A DNA stretch of 22,261 nucleotides from a virus: IMG/VR virus record IMGVR_UViG_3300035698_008983, positions 1-22,261 of that record; one strand, 5' to 3'. The stretch's first letter is position 1, and each line of letters opens with the position of its first letter. This document shows positions 1 to 7,352 of the stretch, one piece after another. The position numbers and the translations under genes were made by a program. Below the pieces are notes generated by a model, which had not been told where the DNA came from, did not search any database, and saw only the letters and a list, made by a program, of their open reading frames with translations.

Positions 1-701
1 GAACTATTATTCAGAGATAAATACGCCCCTGTTCCCGAAACACCGCCATATAATCTCATTACTTCAGTGGCTAAACCGCCACCATTAATCAGATCCCAGC
101 TAAAAGCTGCAATCTCGGAAGCATTTGTGGCATCGATCCAGAAACAATTCAATTTTCCTGCAAGTTTTTGATATTCGGCATCATTCTCAACCTCGAAATC
201 TATTCCCACGCCAAGCCCTGCGGCGGCGGTTACAGTCGTAGGATGCGAAATACGTAATGGGTATAAAATTGTAGCTGTTTCACCGTCTGATATTTCAGCA
301 TGGAGAATCGTGTCCGGGGAACTCGTCCCAAAACCGGAATTAAGTGCGGTGTAATTTTTATCATCTTCAAACGTCCATGCCGTTGTTCCGCCTGCGTCAA
401 CTGTGATCTTGTCATTTTCAAACCTTATAAGGTCGTCCGTACCGGCAGCACGTTTTATGTATTCATCGACAAGCAAATCATCATGTAATGTAACTTGCCC
501 GAAATCGTTATCTAAATAAGCCCATGCAGCCCCATCCCAAGTTTTTTGAGCGGCTCCATAATATAATAGGCTCTTGTCATCATTATAATAAGCCCATTCC
601 TCATTTTGATCTGTCAATATTACACTCTGGCCGTGATCCCCGTTTGAACGAAACAGAGCCTCCGTAGACTCAATTCTAGTTATATGATGTTTTACAGACA
701 T
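1..701 (-). CDS. Tail fibre-like protein, 3' end outside window (partial)
   Basis: The reading frame opens at an ATG at 701 and stays open to the window edge, giving 233 visible residues. An AGAGG ribosome-binding site lies 6 bases upstream, and the gene starts 10 bases after the preceding stop. The N-terminal half is rich in Asp, Tyr and Trp. Around residues 120-180 there is a stretch typical of phage tail-fibre shaft proteins: TALNSGFGTSSPDTILHAE followed by a Gly/Ala-rich AAAGLGVGIDFEVEN segment. No catalytic motif is visible. Its place at the end of the tail operon, after the hub and the sugar genes, fits a receptor-binding or side-fibre protein. The C-terminal part, where receptor or chaperone domains would lie, is not in the window, so fibre assignment rests on composition and position. 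Confidence 0.65.
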   Translation of the reverse strand, partial: MSVKHHITRIESTEALFRSNGDHGQSVILTDQNEEWAYYNDDKSLLYYGAAQKTWDGAAWAYLDNDFGQVTLHDDLLVDEYIKRAAGTDDLIRFENDKITVDAGGTTAWTFEDDKNYTALNSGFGTSSPDTILHAEISDGETATILYPLRISHPTTVTAAAGLGVGIDFEVENDAEYQKLAGKLNCFWIDATNASEIAAFSWDLINGGGLATEVMRLYGGVSGTGAYLSLNNS

Positions 702-711
702 TTTTTACCTC

Positions 712-1158
712 TTATGCGTTTTTGGCTTTTTCAAATCCCTCTAGTTTTTTCAGATATTCATACGCTACAGCAAAAATACCTTTTCTGTTAATATTCCCAA
801 CTAAAGCAGCAGTTTTCTCAGCTCCGATCTCCTTTGCTTTTTCAGCTATTGCAAAGGCTTTTTTTGTCATTAATAATATGTCTCTATCTTTTTTAGATAG
901 TTTTTCTTTTTTCGCTTCTTTATCTACTATTTTCGTAATAATTGATAAATTGATATCAGACGCAGCCTCAAATTGAGACCGTGACCGCAACATCTTTTCG
1001 TTAATTACATATTCTTCTGTAAATCCTTTGTTCTTTCTATCTTGTGTGGCATATATATCAACCCTGATTCGCAATTGTTTTTTGTCTCTGTGGTATTCAA
1101 CGCTACTTATACGGATGTAAGCCGATGCCAAAAACGAATATTTGTTTAATAATGCCAT
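712..1158 (-). CDS. Hypothetical 148-aa charged protein
   Basis: I do not recognise this family. The ATG at 1158 overlaps the end of the upstream glycosyltransferase gene by 13 bases and has an AAAGGAG ribosome-binding site 7 bases upstream, so translation is well supported. Residues 1-60 look beta-rich (SAYIRISSVEYHRDKKQL, RIRVDIYATQ). Residues 60-148 look helical and are rich in Lys, Glu and Ala (KEAKKEKLSKKDRD, AFAIAEKAKEIGAEK). There is no signal peptide, membrane segment or cysteine pair. It lies between the sugar block and the tail fibre, so it could be a fibre chaperone or an accessory to glycosylation; the sequence does not decide between these. Confidence 0.75.
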   Translation of the reverse strand: MALLNKYSFLASAYIRISSVEYHRDKKQLRIRVDIYATQDRKNKGFTEEYVINEKMLRSRSQFEAASDINLSIITKIVDKEAKKEKLSKKDRDILLMTKKAFAIAEKAKEIGAEKTAALVGNINRKGIFAVAYEYLKKLEGFEKAKNA

Positions 1159-2153
1159 ATTTGATCTCCTTTAATAGTTTTCCAAATTTGATCCTCTTCT
1201 ACATAATCGCATAGTTTAATTTTACCATTGTAATTGAGATCATACCACTCTTTTTGTATGGCTTGCAGCCCCTTTTTAATATTCGGCTCGACTTTTGCCA
1301 TATCATCACGTCCGGCCTCTAACTGCCGATATTTTTTGAGGCATCCATCAACGAAGTTTGACCTCGCTACTCTACCATGTATAATATATATCCTATCACC
1401 AGAAAATGTATGCCAATAACCGCCCTCATCTATGGGATATGTCCAACCCCGCATATTAGTATGATGTACCTGAGCCATTGTTTCCATAGGAAAAGCAATT
1501 ATTTTTTCATTCATTTCCATTTTTTGTATAGCGAGATTCCAACAGAATATGTCACCAATCCCTACTGTTGTATTATTTTTCTCCTGAGTACCGTTCTTTG
1601 CAATATCACAATAACAATCTAATACATCATGCCAATCGGCTTTCATGTCAAAAACCGCAGGAGTATTACAAATAAACTGAAACATCTTACCTGATTTTTC
1701 AAACATTGGTTTTCCGCTTAACTTATAGCCGCCGGTTCCCCATTTAAACCGTTCATTGCACCCTATACAACAGCTTGTTTTTTTTACAAGATCAAAAAGG
1801 CGCATGAATTGATCTGACACAAAAAACATATCACCGTCAAGTAAACATACAACATCATAATCCGTGCCAAGTTCAGCCATTATCTTATAACGAGTCCTTT
1901 TTATGAATTCAATTCGTTTCGTCTCAGGAGGCAAATCAAAATCAGACCGTTTAATTTCAATTGGTATAACTACATAGGATAAATCTCTGGCAATTCGCTG
2001 TAGATATTCTTCATTATATCCATCGTGATGAAGCAAATAAACTGTTAAATCACAATTGCGATACAATTTTCGCTTCTCAATGCTATTTAACAAAGCATTA
2101 ATATATCCTATATAATTAGGCGTTGCCGCTACAAAAATGGCGTATTTATTCAT
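1146..2153 (-). CDS. Glycosyltransferase, GT8-like GT-A fold
   Basis: A 335-aa protein counted from the ATG at 2153, where the Rossmann-like first strand begins (MNKYAIFVAATPNYIGYINA); a longer frame reaches 2207 but adds only a polar extension. The start overlaps the upstream stop by 8 bases. The DGD motif at residues 106-108, inside VVCLLDGDMFF, is the expected metal and nucleotide-sugar site of GT-A transferases. The layout, with early strands, LLHHDGYNEEY, then the DxD and long Trp/His-rich acceptor loops, resembles GT8 and related families. There are no membrane segments, so it should be a soluble cytoplasmic enzyme. Donor and acceptor are unknown. It is the last transferase of the sugar block and could add an outer residue of a virion glycan. 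Confidence 0.75.
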   Translation of the reverse strand: MNKYAIFVAATPNYIGYINALLNSIEKRKLYRNCDLTVYLLHHDGYNEEYLQRIARDLSYVVIPIEIKRSDFDLPPETKRIEFIKRTRYKIMAELGTDYDVVCLLDGDMFFVSDQFMRLFDLVKKTSCCIGCNERFKWGTGGYKLSGKPMFEKSGKMFQFICNTPAVFDMKADWHDVLDCYCDIAKNGTQEKNNTTVGIGDIFCWNLAIQKMEMNEKIIAFPMETMAQVHHTNMRGWTYPIDEGGYWHTFSGDRIYIIHGRVARSNFVDGCLKKYRQLEAGRDDMAKVEPNIKKGLQAIQKEWYDLNYNGKIKLCDYVEEDQIWKTIKGDQIWHY

Positions 2154-2751
2154 GCCCCACAATCCCCTTTCCCCACCCTTCGTTTTTCCATAATCTTTTA
2201 TACCCATGATAAATATATAAATCTTGCATTAAATGCATAGTGTAACCTAGTTCAAACAGCCGGTCGTTGTAATAATTATCCCATCCGATAAATTTATTAT
2301 CCGGCAAGCCAAATTTATTTAACACATCCTCATAGGCTTTTTTGTGGGTAAGGATAAATAGCCCCGATAGTTTCCAGCGCCTGGTTGCTTCGGTGATATC
2401 TTCAACTTTTCCCTTATTTTTCTGATATACGATTTCGGCTAATTCAAAATGCTTATTCATATCATTAGTATCATATTCTTTGCTGAAATTATATGTATAT
2501 TTTTGAATACTATAATCAGCTTTTTGCAATGGACATCCAATCTGATTAGTCACGCAAGTTATCCATCCGGCCTGATGGCCTACTTGACTAATGGCGTTCT
2601 GGCATATCTCATACCAGTGAGGATTAAGGCTTAGAAAAACATCATGGTCAAGAATAAGCACCCAATCACGAACAGTTTTCATTGCCCGATTAATAGCATA
2701 GCCCAACTTTTTCCCTGGCTCCCAGGGTATACGCACATCAATAAATATCAT
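2146..2751 (-). CDS. Glycosyltransferase, small GT2-like GT-A domain
   Basis: A 201-aa protein from the ATG at 2751, which overlaps the upstream stop as ATGA and has AAGG about 8 bases upstream. A TTG at 2769 would add six residues but has weaker support. Residues 1-40 (MIFIDVRIPWEPGKKLGYAI, then WVLILDHDVFL) form a short nucleotide-binding half ending in the DHD motif at residues 35-37. A late segment GWDNYYNDRLFELGY matches the acceptor or general-base region of GT2-like enzymes. The protein is shorter than ordinary GT2 enzymes because the first strand-helix unit is nearly absent, but the key motif is intact, so I read it as a compact enzyme and not a remnant. It is soluble and translationally coupled to both neighbours. 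Confidence 0.72.
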   Translation of the reverse strand: MIFIDVRIPWEPGKKLGYAINRAMKTVRDWVLILDHDVFLSLNPHWYEICQNAISQVGHQAGWITCVTNQIGCPLQKADYSIQKYTYNFSKEYDTNDMNKHFELAEIVYQKNKGKVEDITEATRRWKLSGLFILTHKKAYEDVLNKFGLPDNKFIGWDNYYNDRLFELGYTMHLMQDLYIYHGYKRLWKNEGWGKGIVGHE

Positions 2752-3482
2752 ATCACACACCTTATCCAATCCGGCATTATCTCAATTTTACCTGCCGCCT
2801 TTTTTATTTTTATAAAATTATCATCAAAAGCATCGTCCGTAGTTAATCTATGTTGCCAACCATCAGTATTATTCATATCTCGTTGGCTCCATTTGTATTT
2901 TTTTTCTGTCAAGTATTTTGAATATGCTGTTTTATAATCAATTCGATTCAAATGTATTAGGCATAAATCCGGGTCGCCATTTTTGGCACAGTTATAATCT
3001 GAATACATTTTTTTAATAGGAACACTTGATAAAACAGGCTTATAAAAATTTTTTAGCTTTACCCATTTATTCCGTTGTTCTAACAGCCCCCCTGTAAAAT
3101 CAATCGGCATGTCTTTTGCACAACTTATAACTTCGTAACCTACACTATGTAATATTCTCTTTTTGTTCTTGTTAACATAATCATAAATGTTTGAATATCT
3201 TTTCGTGTTTGGGATTAATATTTCATCTGCGTCTGTGCACATTACATAATCGTAATTCTGCAATAATCTTTCCATCATTTTATATGCTGTTTTTCTAAGC
3301 CATGCATGATCAAAACAATAGTCAGATTCAATCCGCTCTACATTTTTATAGTTGATCTCGTTGTCGCTACCATTGTCGATAATGTAAATATCATGTTCGT
3401 CGAAATGCTTTAAGTAATGTTTATACCATATCGGCAAAAACACATCTTCATTTCTCACAATAGTAAAGGCTGCTATTTTCAT
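2748..3482 (-). CDS. Glycosyltransferase, Glyco_tranf_2_4/GT92-like
   Basis: A 244-aa protein. The ATG at 3482 overlaps the mutase stop by 4 bases (ATGA), with AAGGA 6 bases upstream. The N terminus MKIAAFTIVRNEDVFLPIWY carries the NE motif and the hydrophobic pattern of the Glyco_tranf_2_4 family. IYIIDNGSDNE follows at residues 32-42, and a TDADE metal-binding motif at residues 83-87. These are the standard sites for a metal-dependent GT-A transferase acting on a nucleotide sugar. The C-terminal 100 residues are rich in Lys, Tyr and Trp and would bind the acceptor. The gene directly follows UDP-galactopyranose mutase, which makes it a candidate galactofuranosyltransferase; that link comes from context only. 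Confidence 0.78.
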   Translation of the reverse strand: MKIAAFTIVRNEDVFLPIWYKHYLKHFDEHDIYIIDNGSDNEINYKNVERIESDYCFDHAWLRKTAYKMMERLLQNYDYVMCTDADEILIPNTKRYSNIYDYVNKNKKRILHSVGYEVISCAKDMPIDFTGGLLEQRNKWVKLKNFYKPVLSSVPIKKMYSDYNCAKNGDPDLCLIHLNRIDYKTAYSKYLTEKKYKWSQRDMNNTDGWQHRLTTDDAFDDNFIKIKKAAGKIEIMPDWIRCVI

Positions 3483-4471
3483 TTTACATCCTTAATAATA
3501 TCAAGCGTGGATTTAATAGTTTCATCCATATTCATATATTTATATAATCCATGCCGTCCTATTAATGTAATATCATAATTGCTTAAATGTCTTTTGTAAT
3601 TTTCATAAATAGCTATATTTTCCTCAGTCTCATACGGATAATCGTCGCCGTCTTTTGTTGCAAATTCAGTTGTAACTATCGTGTAATCACTTTTTATATT
3701 ATCAAAATATTTCCATTCCATCGTACGCAAATAAGGAACTCGTTCATCGGCATAATTGATAGAAGCATATCCCTGCATAACTTTTTTTTGATATTGTTTC
3801 GTTTCAAATCTGCATCCCCTATAATCTAATATGCCATATAAAAACCCATAAAAGTTATCAACACGCCCAGAATAAATTAATCTATTTCCAAGCAAATCAT
3901 CCCCATCAATTTCTGTTCCCAATACTGTTTTTATTCGTGTGCTGAATAATAAATTTTTAAAAAAATTAATATAACCCCCATCAGGTAGCCCCTGGTATTT
4001 ATCAGCCCAATAATTATTATCATCGGTTGTTTTAACCGGGATATATTTTAAAACATCAAACGGTGGCTTTTCCCCGAACCATGCTTTTTTGGTATATCCA
4101 GAATAAAATTTATCATATAATTTAATAGTATCTCTACCATCAGGGCACACTTTTTCTATGGTCTTTTTATTTATTGGAAAATCATATAATTCACCTTCGC
4201 TAAATGATTTTACTTGATGATAATATGTTCTCCAATTAGCAAACCTATTTATATAATCCCATATATTTTTGTCGTCTGTGTGGAAAATGTGCGGCCCGTA
4301 TTTATGCACCTCAATATCTCCAACATAGTAACTATAGCAATTTCCACCTATATGTTGTCGCCTATCGACAACAAGGCATTCAGCTCCCCTGTCAGCCAAT
4401 TCCCTAGCCGCCACACATCCAGCAAGTCCGGCGCCGATAATTATATAATCATAATGGCTTAATGCTTGCAA
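3479..4471 (-). CDS. glf: UDP-galactopyranose mutase
   Basis: This FAD enzyme interconverts UDP-galactopyranose and UDP-galactofuranose, the donor for galactofuranose-containing glycans. The 330-aa sequence starts with the dinucleotide-binding motif GAGLAGC (residues 13-19) after YDYIII. The acidic strand end VVDRR lies at 34-38, and HIGGNCYSYY at 40-49. The family signature KYGPHIFHT follows, and YDFPINKKTI further on is also characteristic. Typical bacterial enzymes are about 370-390 aa, so it is somewhat short, but both ends look natural. The start is a TTG at 4471, supported by GGGGAGG 6 bases upstream; it overlaps the radical SAM gene by 23 bases. No separate sugar-nucleotide synthesis genes are visible, so UDP-galactose would come from the host. 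Confidence 0.92.
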   Translation of the reverse strand: MQALSHYDYIIIGAGLAGCVAARELADRGAECLVVDRRQHIGGNCYSYYVGDIEVHKYGPHIFHTDDKNIWDYINRFANWRTYYHQVKSFSEGELYDFPINKKTIEKVCPDGRDTIKLYDKFYSGYTKKAWFGEKPPFDVLKYIPVKTTDDNNYWADKYQGLPDGGYINFFKNLLFSTRIKTVLGTEIDGDDLLGNRLIYSGRVDNFYGFLYGILDYRGCRFETKQYQKKVMQGYASINYADERVPYLRTMEWKYFDNIKSDYTIVTTEFATKDGDDYPYETEENIAIYENYKRHLSNYDITLIGRHGLYKYMNMDETIKSTLDIIKDVK

Positions 4472-5723
4472 TGTCAGCCTCCCCTATTAAATCAAGTATA
4501 GCATTTCTCCATCGTTCATGCGCTTCAGCATCTTCGGCAGATTTAAATTCCCAGTTTTTTGGTTTTCCTATAGTCTGAAATTTACTGAAATCAGTTTTTT
4601 TATCTATTTTATATTTATATTTCTCAGGCCTCCTCCATATATCACAACACGGGTATGGCACAAACGCATGAACACCCCACTTGGTTACATAATCCCGGTT
4701 TCTTTTAATAAAATTTAACGTTGCTTGAAAATCGCTTTCCTCTTCCTGTGGTAATCCAACCATAATTTGAGCACGGGTTTTCATCCCGGATTCATAAGCA
4801 TATCGGATACCTCTTTCCTGCTTCTCTATTGTTATTTCTTTTCTGAGTATGTCAAGAATTTTCTGTGATCCTGATTCAATCCCAAAGCAAATAGACATAC
4901 ACCCTGAATCAGCCATAGTATCACATAGCCTTTGCGTGAGTTGATCAGTGCGTCCTAAGCAATGCCATCGCACATTCTCTTTTTTAAGTTCTCTGCAAAG
5001 CTCTGTAAGCCATGCATGGTCTATTACTATATTGTCATCAACAAAATAGATTCTCGTTGCATTGTATTTTTCCCGAAGCATTCTTATTTCGTCCATAACA
5101 AATTTTATTGTATGCCATCGTGTCGGCCCCTTGAAAGATGTACAATAAGCACAGTGGCCATTGCAGCCCCGTGTTGCCATAATGTTAATCTCCCGCTGTT
5201 CTATTACATCAGGATTCTGCATAAAAGACATTACGTCAGTATTCGATATATAACTTTCCATATCAACAAGATCAAAGGCCGGGAAAGGAAGTTTATTTAT
5301 ATCCTGTATAAAAGCATATTTATATATAGGCTTAGTGATCCCATGCCTCATTATGTCTAATGCCGCATGTTCTCCCTCGCCGCATACAACACAATCAAAA
5401 CCTGCCTTTATCATTTCTGCCGGTAAAGATGTCGCATGTACTCCACCTGCAATAACAGGATGCCCAGTCATTATTTTTTTTACCTTCTCTAAAATTTCAA
5501 GTCCGTATGAATATTGAGGCGTTACCATGCCAATTCCATATACATCGGTTTTTGGTAATTCCCAATTTGTTTTCCATACATCCCCGGTCAAGTCCACAAA
5601 TTTAACTTCAATTTTATTTTGTCTGAGATATGCGGCAAGCGACAACATCCCGAATGGCACATATACCCTATCGGATATAAGCCATTTTGAAGGCGGGTTT
5701 ATTAATGTTATTGATTTATACAT
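4449..5723 (-). CDS. B12-binding-type radical SAM enzyme
   Basis: A 424-aa protein from the ATG at 5723; a TTG at 5753 would add ten residues but lies deeper inside the upstream gene. Residues 1-150 form a B12-binding-like Rossmann domain (ITLINPP at the start, VIAGGVHATSLP near 90-100, then CGEGEHA). The canonical DxHxxG cobalamin motif is not visible, as in many members. The radical SAM cluster motif CxxxCxxC is CNGHCAYC (Cys187, 191, 194), followed by a TIM-barrel sequence with YFVDDNIV and CFGIESGSQKILDILRK. This class does methylations, epimerisations and C-C bond formations on sugars, lipids and peptides. Embedded among glycosyltransferases, it may tailor a sugar or methylate an acceptor. 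The exact reaction cannot be read from sequence. Confidence 0.85.
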   Translation of the reverse strand: MYKSITLINPPSKWLISDRVYVPFGMLSLAAYLRQNKIEVKFVDLTGDVWKTNWELPKTDVYGIGMVTPQYSYGLEILEKVKKIMTGHPVIAGGVHATSLPAEMIKAGFDCVVCGEGEHAALDIMRHGITKPIYKYAFIQDINKLPFPAFDLVDMESYISNTDVMSFMQNPDVIEQREINIMATRGCNGHCAYCTSFKGPTRWHTIKFVMDEIRMLREKYNATRIYFVDDNIVIDHAWLTELCRELKKENVRWHCLGRTDQLTQRLCDTMADSGCMSICFGIESGSQKILDILRKEITIEKQERGIRYAYESGMKTRAQIMVGLPQEEESDFQATLNFIKRNRDYVTKWGVHAFVPYPCCDIWRRPEKYKYKIDKKTDFSKFQTIGKPKNWEFKSAEDAEAHERWRNAILDLIGEADIASIKPL

Positions 5724-6178
5724 TTGTTTTCTAACTTCCCCAAGTCTCTCCAATTCGCATCTTTGTTACTTGGTGTTTTCCAATCCCCATAAAGCACCTC
5801 CAAATAATTTTCTACTTGATTCGGTGCGTTGTATTTCCTTGAATTATATTCGATTATATCATAAGGCTCATGGTATGCTTTAGGTATCAACCACACATCT
5901 AGAAGGATATTATTTTTAAAAAAATGCTGACTATGTGCTTTTCTCCCCAAAGTATATCCACGCTCTAACATTTTAGGCATAATCAATTTTAAATTATCAG
6001 GTTTTATCCAAACATCAATGTCATTATCACCCTCAATATATCCGCCATCCCGATAAAACCCTAAGCAAGTTCCAAAGGCTAACAGGTGTTTAAAATCTAA
6101 AGATAGTACAATGTCGTCCCACTCTTCTAAAATATTATCGGCAACATCTTTGCTGTCATACGGGTCTGTTGTATTCAA
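5708..6178 (-). CDS. LicD-like phosphotransferase (nucleotidyltransferase fold)
   Basis: A 156-aa protein. The diagnostic segment is GTCLGFYRDGGYIEGDNDID (residues 36-55), which matches the LicD/fukutin active site: a G-S/T substrate loop, then the acidic metal-binding DxD-type cluster. YLEVLYGDWKTP near residue 125 is also typical of LicD. Such enzymes transfer phosphorylcholine or another phosphate-linked group from a nucleotide donor to a glycan. The frame begins with TTG at 6178, overlapping the upstream stop by 4 bases; GGAGGG lies about 12 bases upstream, and no ATG precedes the active site. It is at the short end of the family. Its likely job is phospho-decoration of the glycan built by its neighbours; the group transferred is unknown. 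Confidence 0.78.
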   Translation of the reverse strand: MNTTDPYDSKDVADNILEEWDDIVLSLDFKHLLAFGTCLGFYRDGGYIEGDNDIDVWIKPDNLKLIMPKMLERGYTLGRKAHSQHFFKNNILLDVWLIPKAYHEPYDIIEYNSRKYNAPNQVENYLEVLYGDWKTPSNKDANWRDLGKLENKCINQ

Positions 6179-7203
6179 AATTTAAGCATCCCTCCGATAT
6201 AATAATTCATAATTTCCTCAGCTACCTGTCTGGGCTTAGTCATCTGCATACATTTCGGTTTACATCCTACGAGATTTTTACAGCTCTTGTTTTCGTTTGT
6301 TTGAGTAGATTCGTCGTAAGTATTACGGTATCCGTTCTGCCAGCATCCATTATAGCTACAACATTCCATACATCCATTCGTGTCCATATATCTATGATTA
6401 GGGTACATTTCCCAGCGCCGAGGTTCACGCCCGCCAGCAATTACCACACAAGGCTTTTTAAATGCTGCGGCCAAATGCATGTGAAATGTTACATGGCAAA
6501 CAGTCCCGGCGGCATGATACCCAAGCCGAATCATTTGACGCAAGTCAGTTTCACCAACTAAGCTTAACACGTTCTTAAGTTCTGGGTGTGAATGCCCTGC
6601 CGACACTTCGCCCACCTGTACAAATTGGATTGTGTTTTTCAGTAGGTTAACCATTTCCTGCCAATTTTCAAAGCCCCATTGTTTCAATGGGTAATCATCT
6701 TTGTTCCCGGCGTTAATTATCCAGAATGACCCCCTGTATCCAAAAGTTTCTTCTACTTGATTTATCCATCCTTTTTCTTCGTCTGATATGTGCAAGTCAG
6801 GCAATAGAGAATTCTGTTTAATTTTAACGCCAAGTATGTTTTCGAGTTCAATAATATAAGCGTTAGAGAAATGCCGCCCTGACCATCCTGAGTTATCAAC
6901 ATCGGAATAGCCTACATCATAGAACTCAACCCCAGGGGAAGTTTTTTTAAGAGGTGTTAAATGCGGATTGTTTTCGTATATAGCTCCACACGGAGTATGT
7001 ACATCAATCTCCCAATCTGGAAACTGGGTTTTAAGATCCCGGACAGCCCCTGTAAATACAAGTATATCACCTGGAGCTTGCCCTTTGTCTAGTATTATTT
7101 TACGTTTTGAAGAAGGCGGAACTATTTTGCGCTGTTTTTTTATAGTAATATCGTCAATTAATTTATCTCTTTTGCTCTTACTTAAAGCAATTTTCTTTTT
7201 CAT
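6175..7203 (-). CDS. Glycosyltransferase family 9-like protein
   Basis: A 342-aa protein resembling ADP-heptose:LPS heptosyltransferases (GT9, GT-B fold). The N-terminal acceptor-side domain has GDILVFTGAVRDLK (residues 45-58), the classic G-D-x4-T-x4-L pattern, and IYENNPHL. The C-terminal donor domain has WIINAG at 161-166, KQWG at 174-177, LVGETDLRQMI at 215-225 and VTFHMHLAAAFKKPCVVIAG at 238-257. The last 65 residues contain seven cysteines (278, 281, 282, 287, 308, 314, 318), suggesting a metal site or a family-specific cap not present in ordinary LPS heptosyltransferases. The first 30 residues are strongly basic. It is the first gene of the sugar block and could start the glycan or transfer heptose; the donor is not proved. 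Confidence 0.82.
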   Translation of the reverse strand: MKKKIALSKSKRDKLIDDITIKKQRKIVPPSSKRKIILDKGQAPGDILVFTGAVRDLKTQFPDWEIDVHTPCGAIYENNPHLTPLKKTSPGVEFYDVGYSDVDNSGWSGRHFSNAYIIELENILGVKIKQNSLLPDLHISDEEKGWINQVEETFGYRGSFWIINAGNKDDYPLKQWGFENWQEMVNLLKNTIQFVQVGEVSAGHSHPELKNVLSLVGETDLRQMIRLGYHAAGTVCHVTFHMHLAAAFKKPCVVIAGGREPRRWEMYPNHRYMDTNGCMECCSYNGCWQNGYRNTYDESTQTNENKSCKNLVGCKPKCMQMTKPRQVAEEIMNYYIGGMLKF

Positions 7204-7221
7204 ATTACACCCCCGTGTAAT
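7204..7221 (-). promoter_or_regulatory. Hairpin hiding the ribosome-binding site of the sugar block
   Basis: On the mRNA strand, ATTACAC and GTGTAAT form a perfect 7-bp stem around a GGGG loop. The stem touches the start codon of the GT9-like gene, and the only Shine-Dalgarno-like bases (GGGGGTG) lie in the loop and upper stem. No U-run follows on either strand, so it is not an intrinsic terminator. It may restrain translation of the sugar block, or be a protein-binding palindrome. Confidence 0.5.
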
Positions 7222-7332
7222 TTACAAAATAATTAAATAACTATATCTCCAGAAGGATGAGCCGCAGCACCACCGCCAGGCCCTGCGTAATCCTGCATAA
7301 CACATAACCCCATTTTCATTTTTGTAATACAT
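7222..7332 (-). CDS. Possible small ORF(s) in the gap before the sugar block
   Basis: The gap between the hub and the GT9-like gene holds two overlapping short frames. One is 36 aa from the ATG at 7332, with AAAGGA about 7 bases upstream, beginning MYYKNENGVMCY and ending in a hydrophobic YLIIL. The other is 28 aa from the ATG at 7319 to 7233, ending GPGGGAAAHPSGDIVI. The first has the better ribosome-binding site, while the second has the more protein-like composition. Neither has a recognised family. Either could be a leader that couples translation from hub to sugar block, or neither may be expressed. Confidence 0.3.
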   Translation of the reverse strand: MYYKNENGVMCYAGLRRAWRWCCGSSFWRYSYLIIL

Positions 7333-7352
7333 AATAAATCCTTTCGTTAAAT

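Noticed and set aside
1146-7203. Host LPS gene cluster flanking a prophage end
   Set aside because: Tail fibre-like coding lies beyond the block on the same strand with tight spacing, so the block is inside the phage operon.
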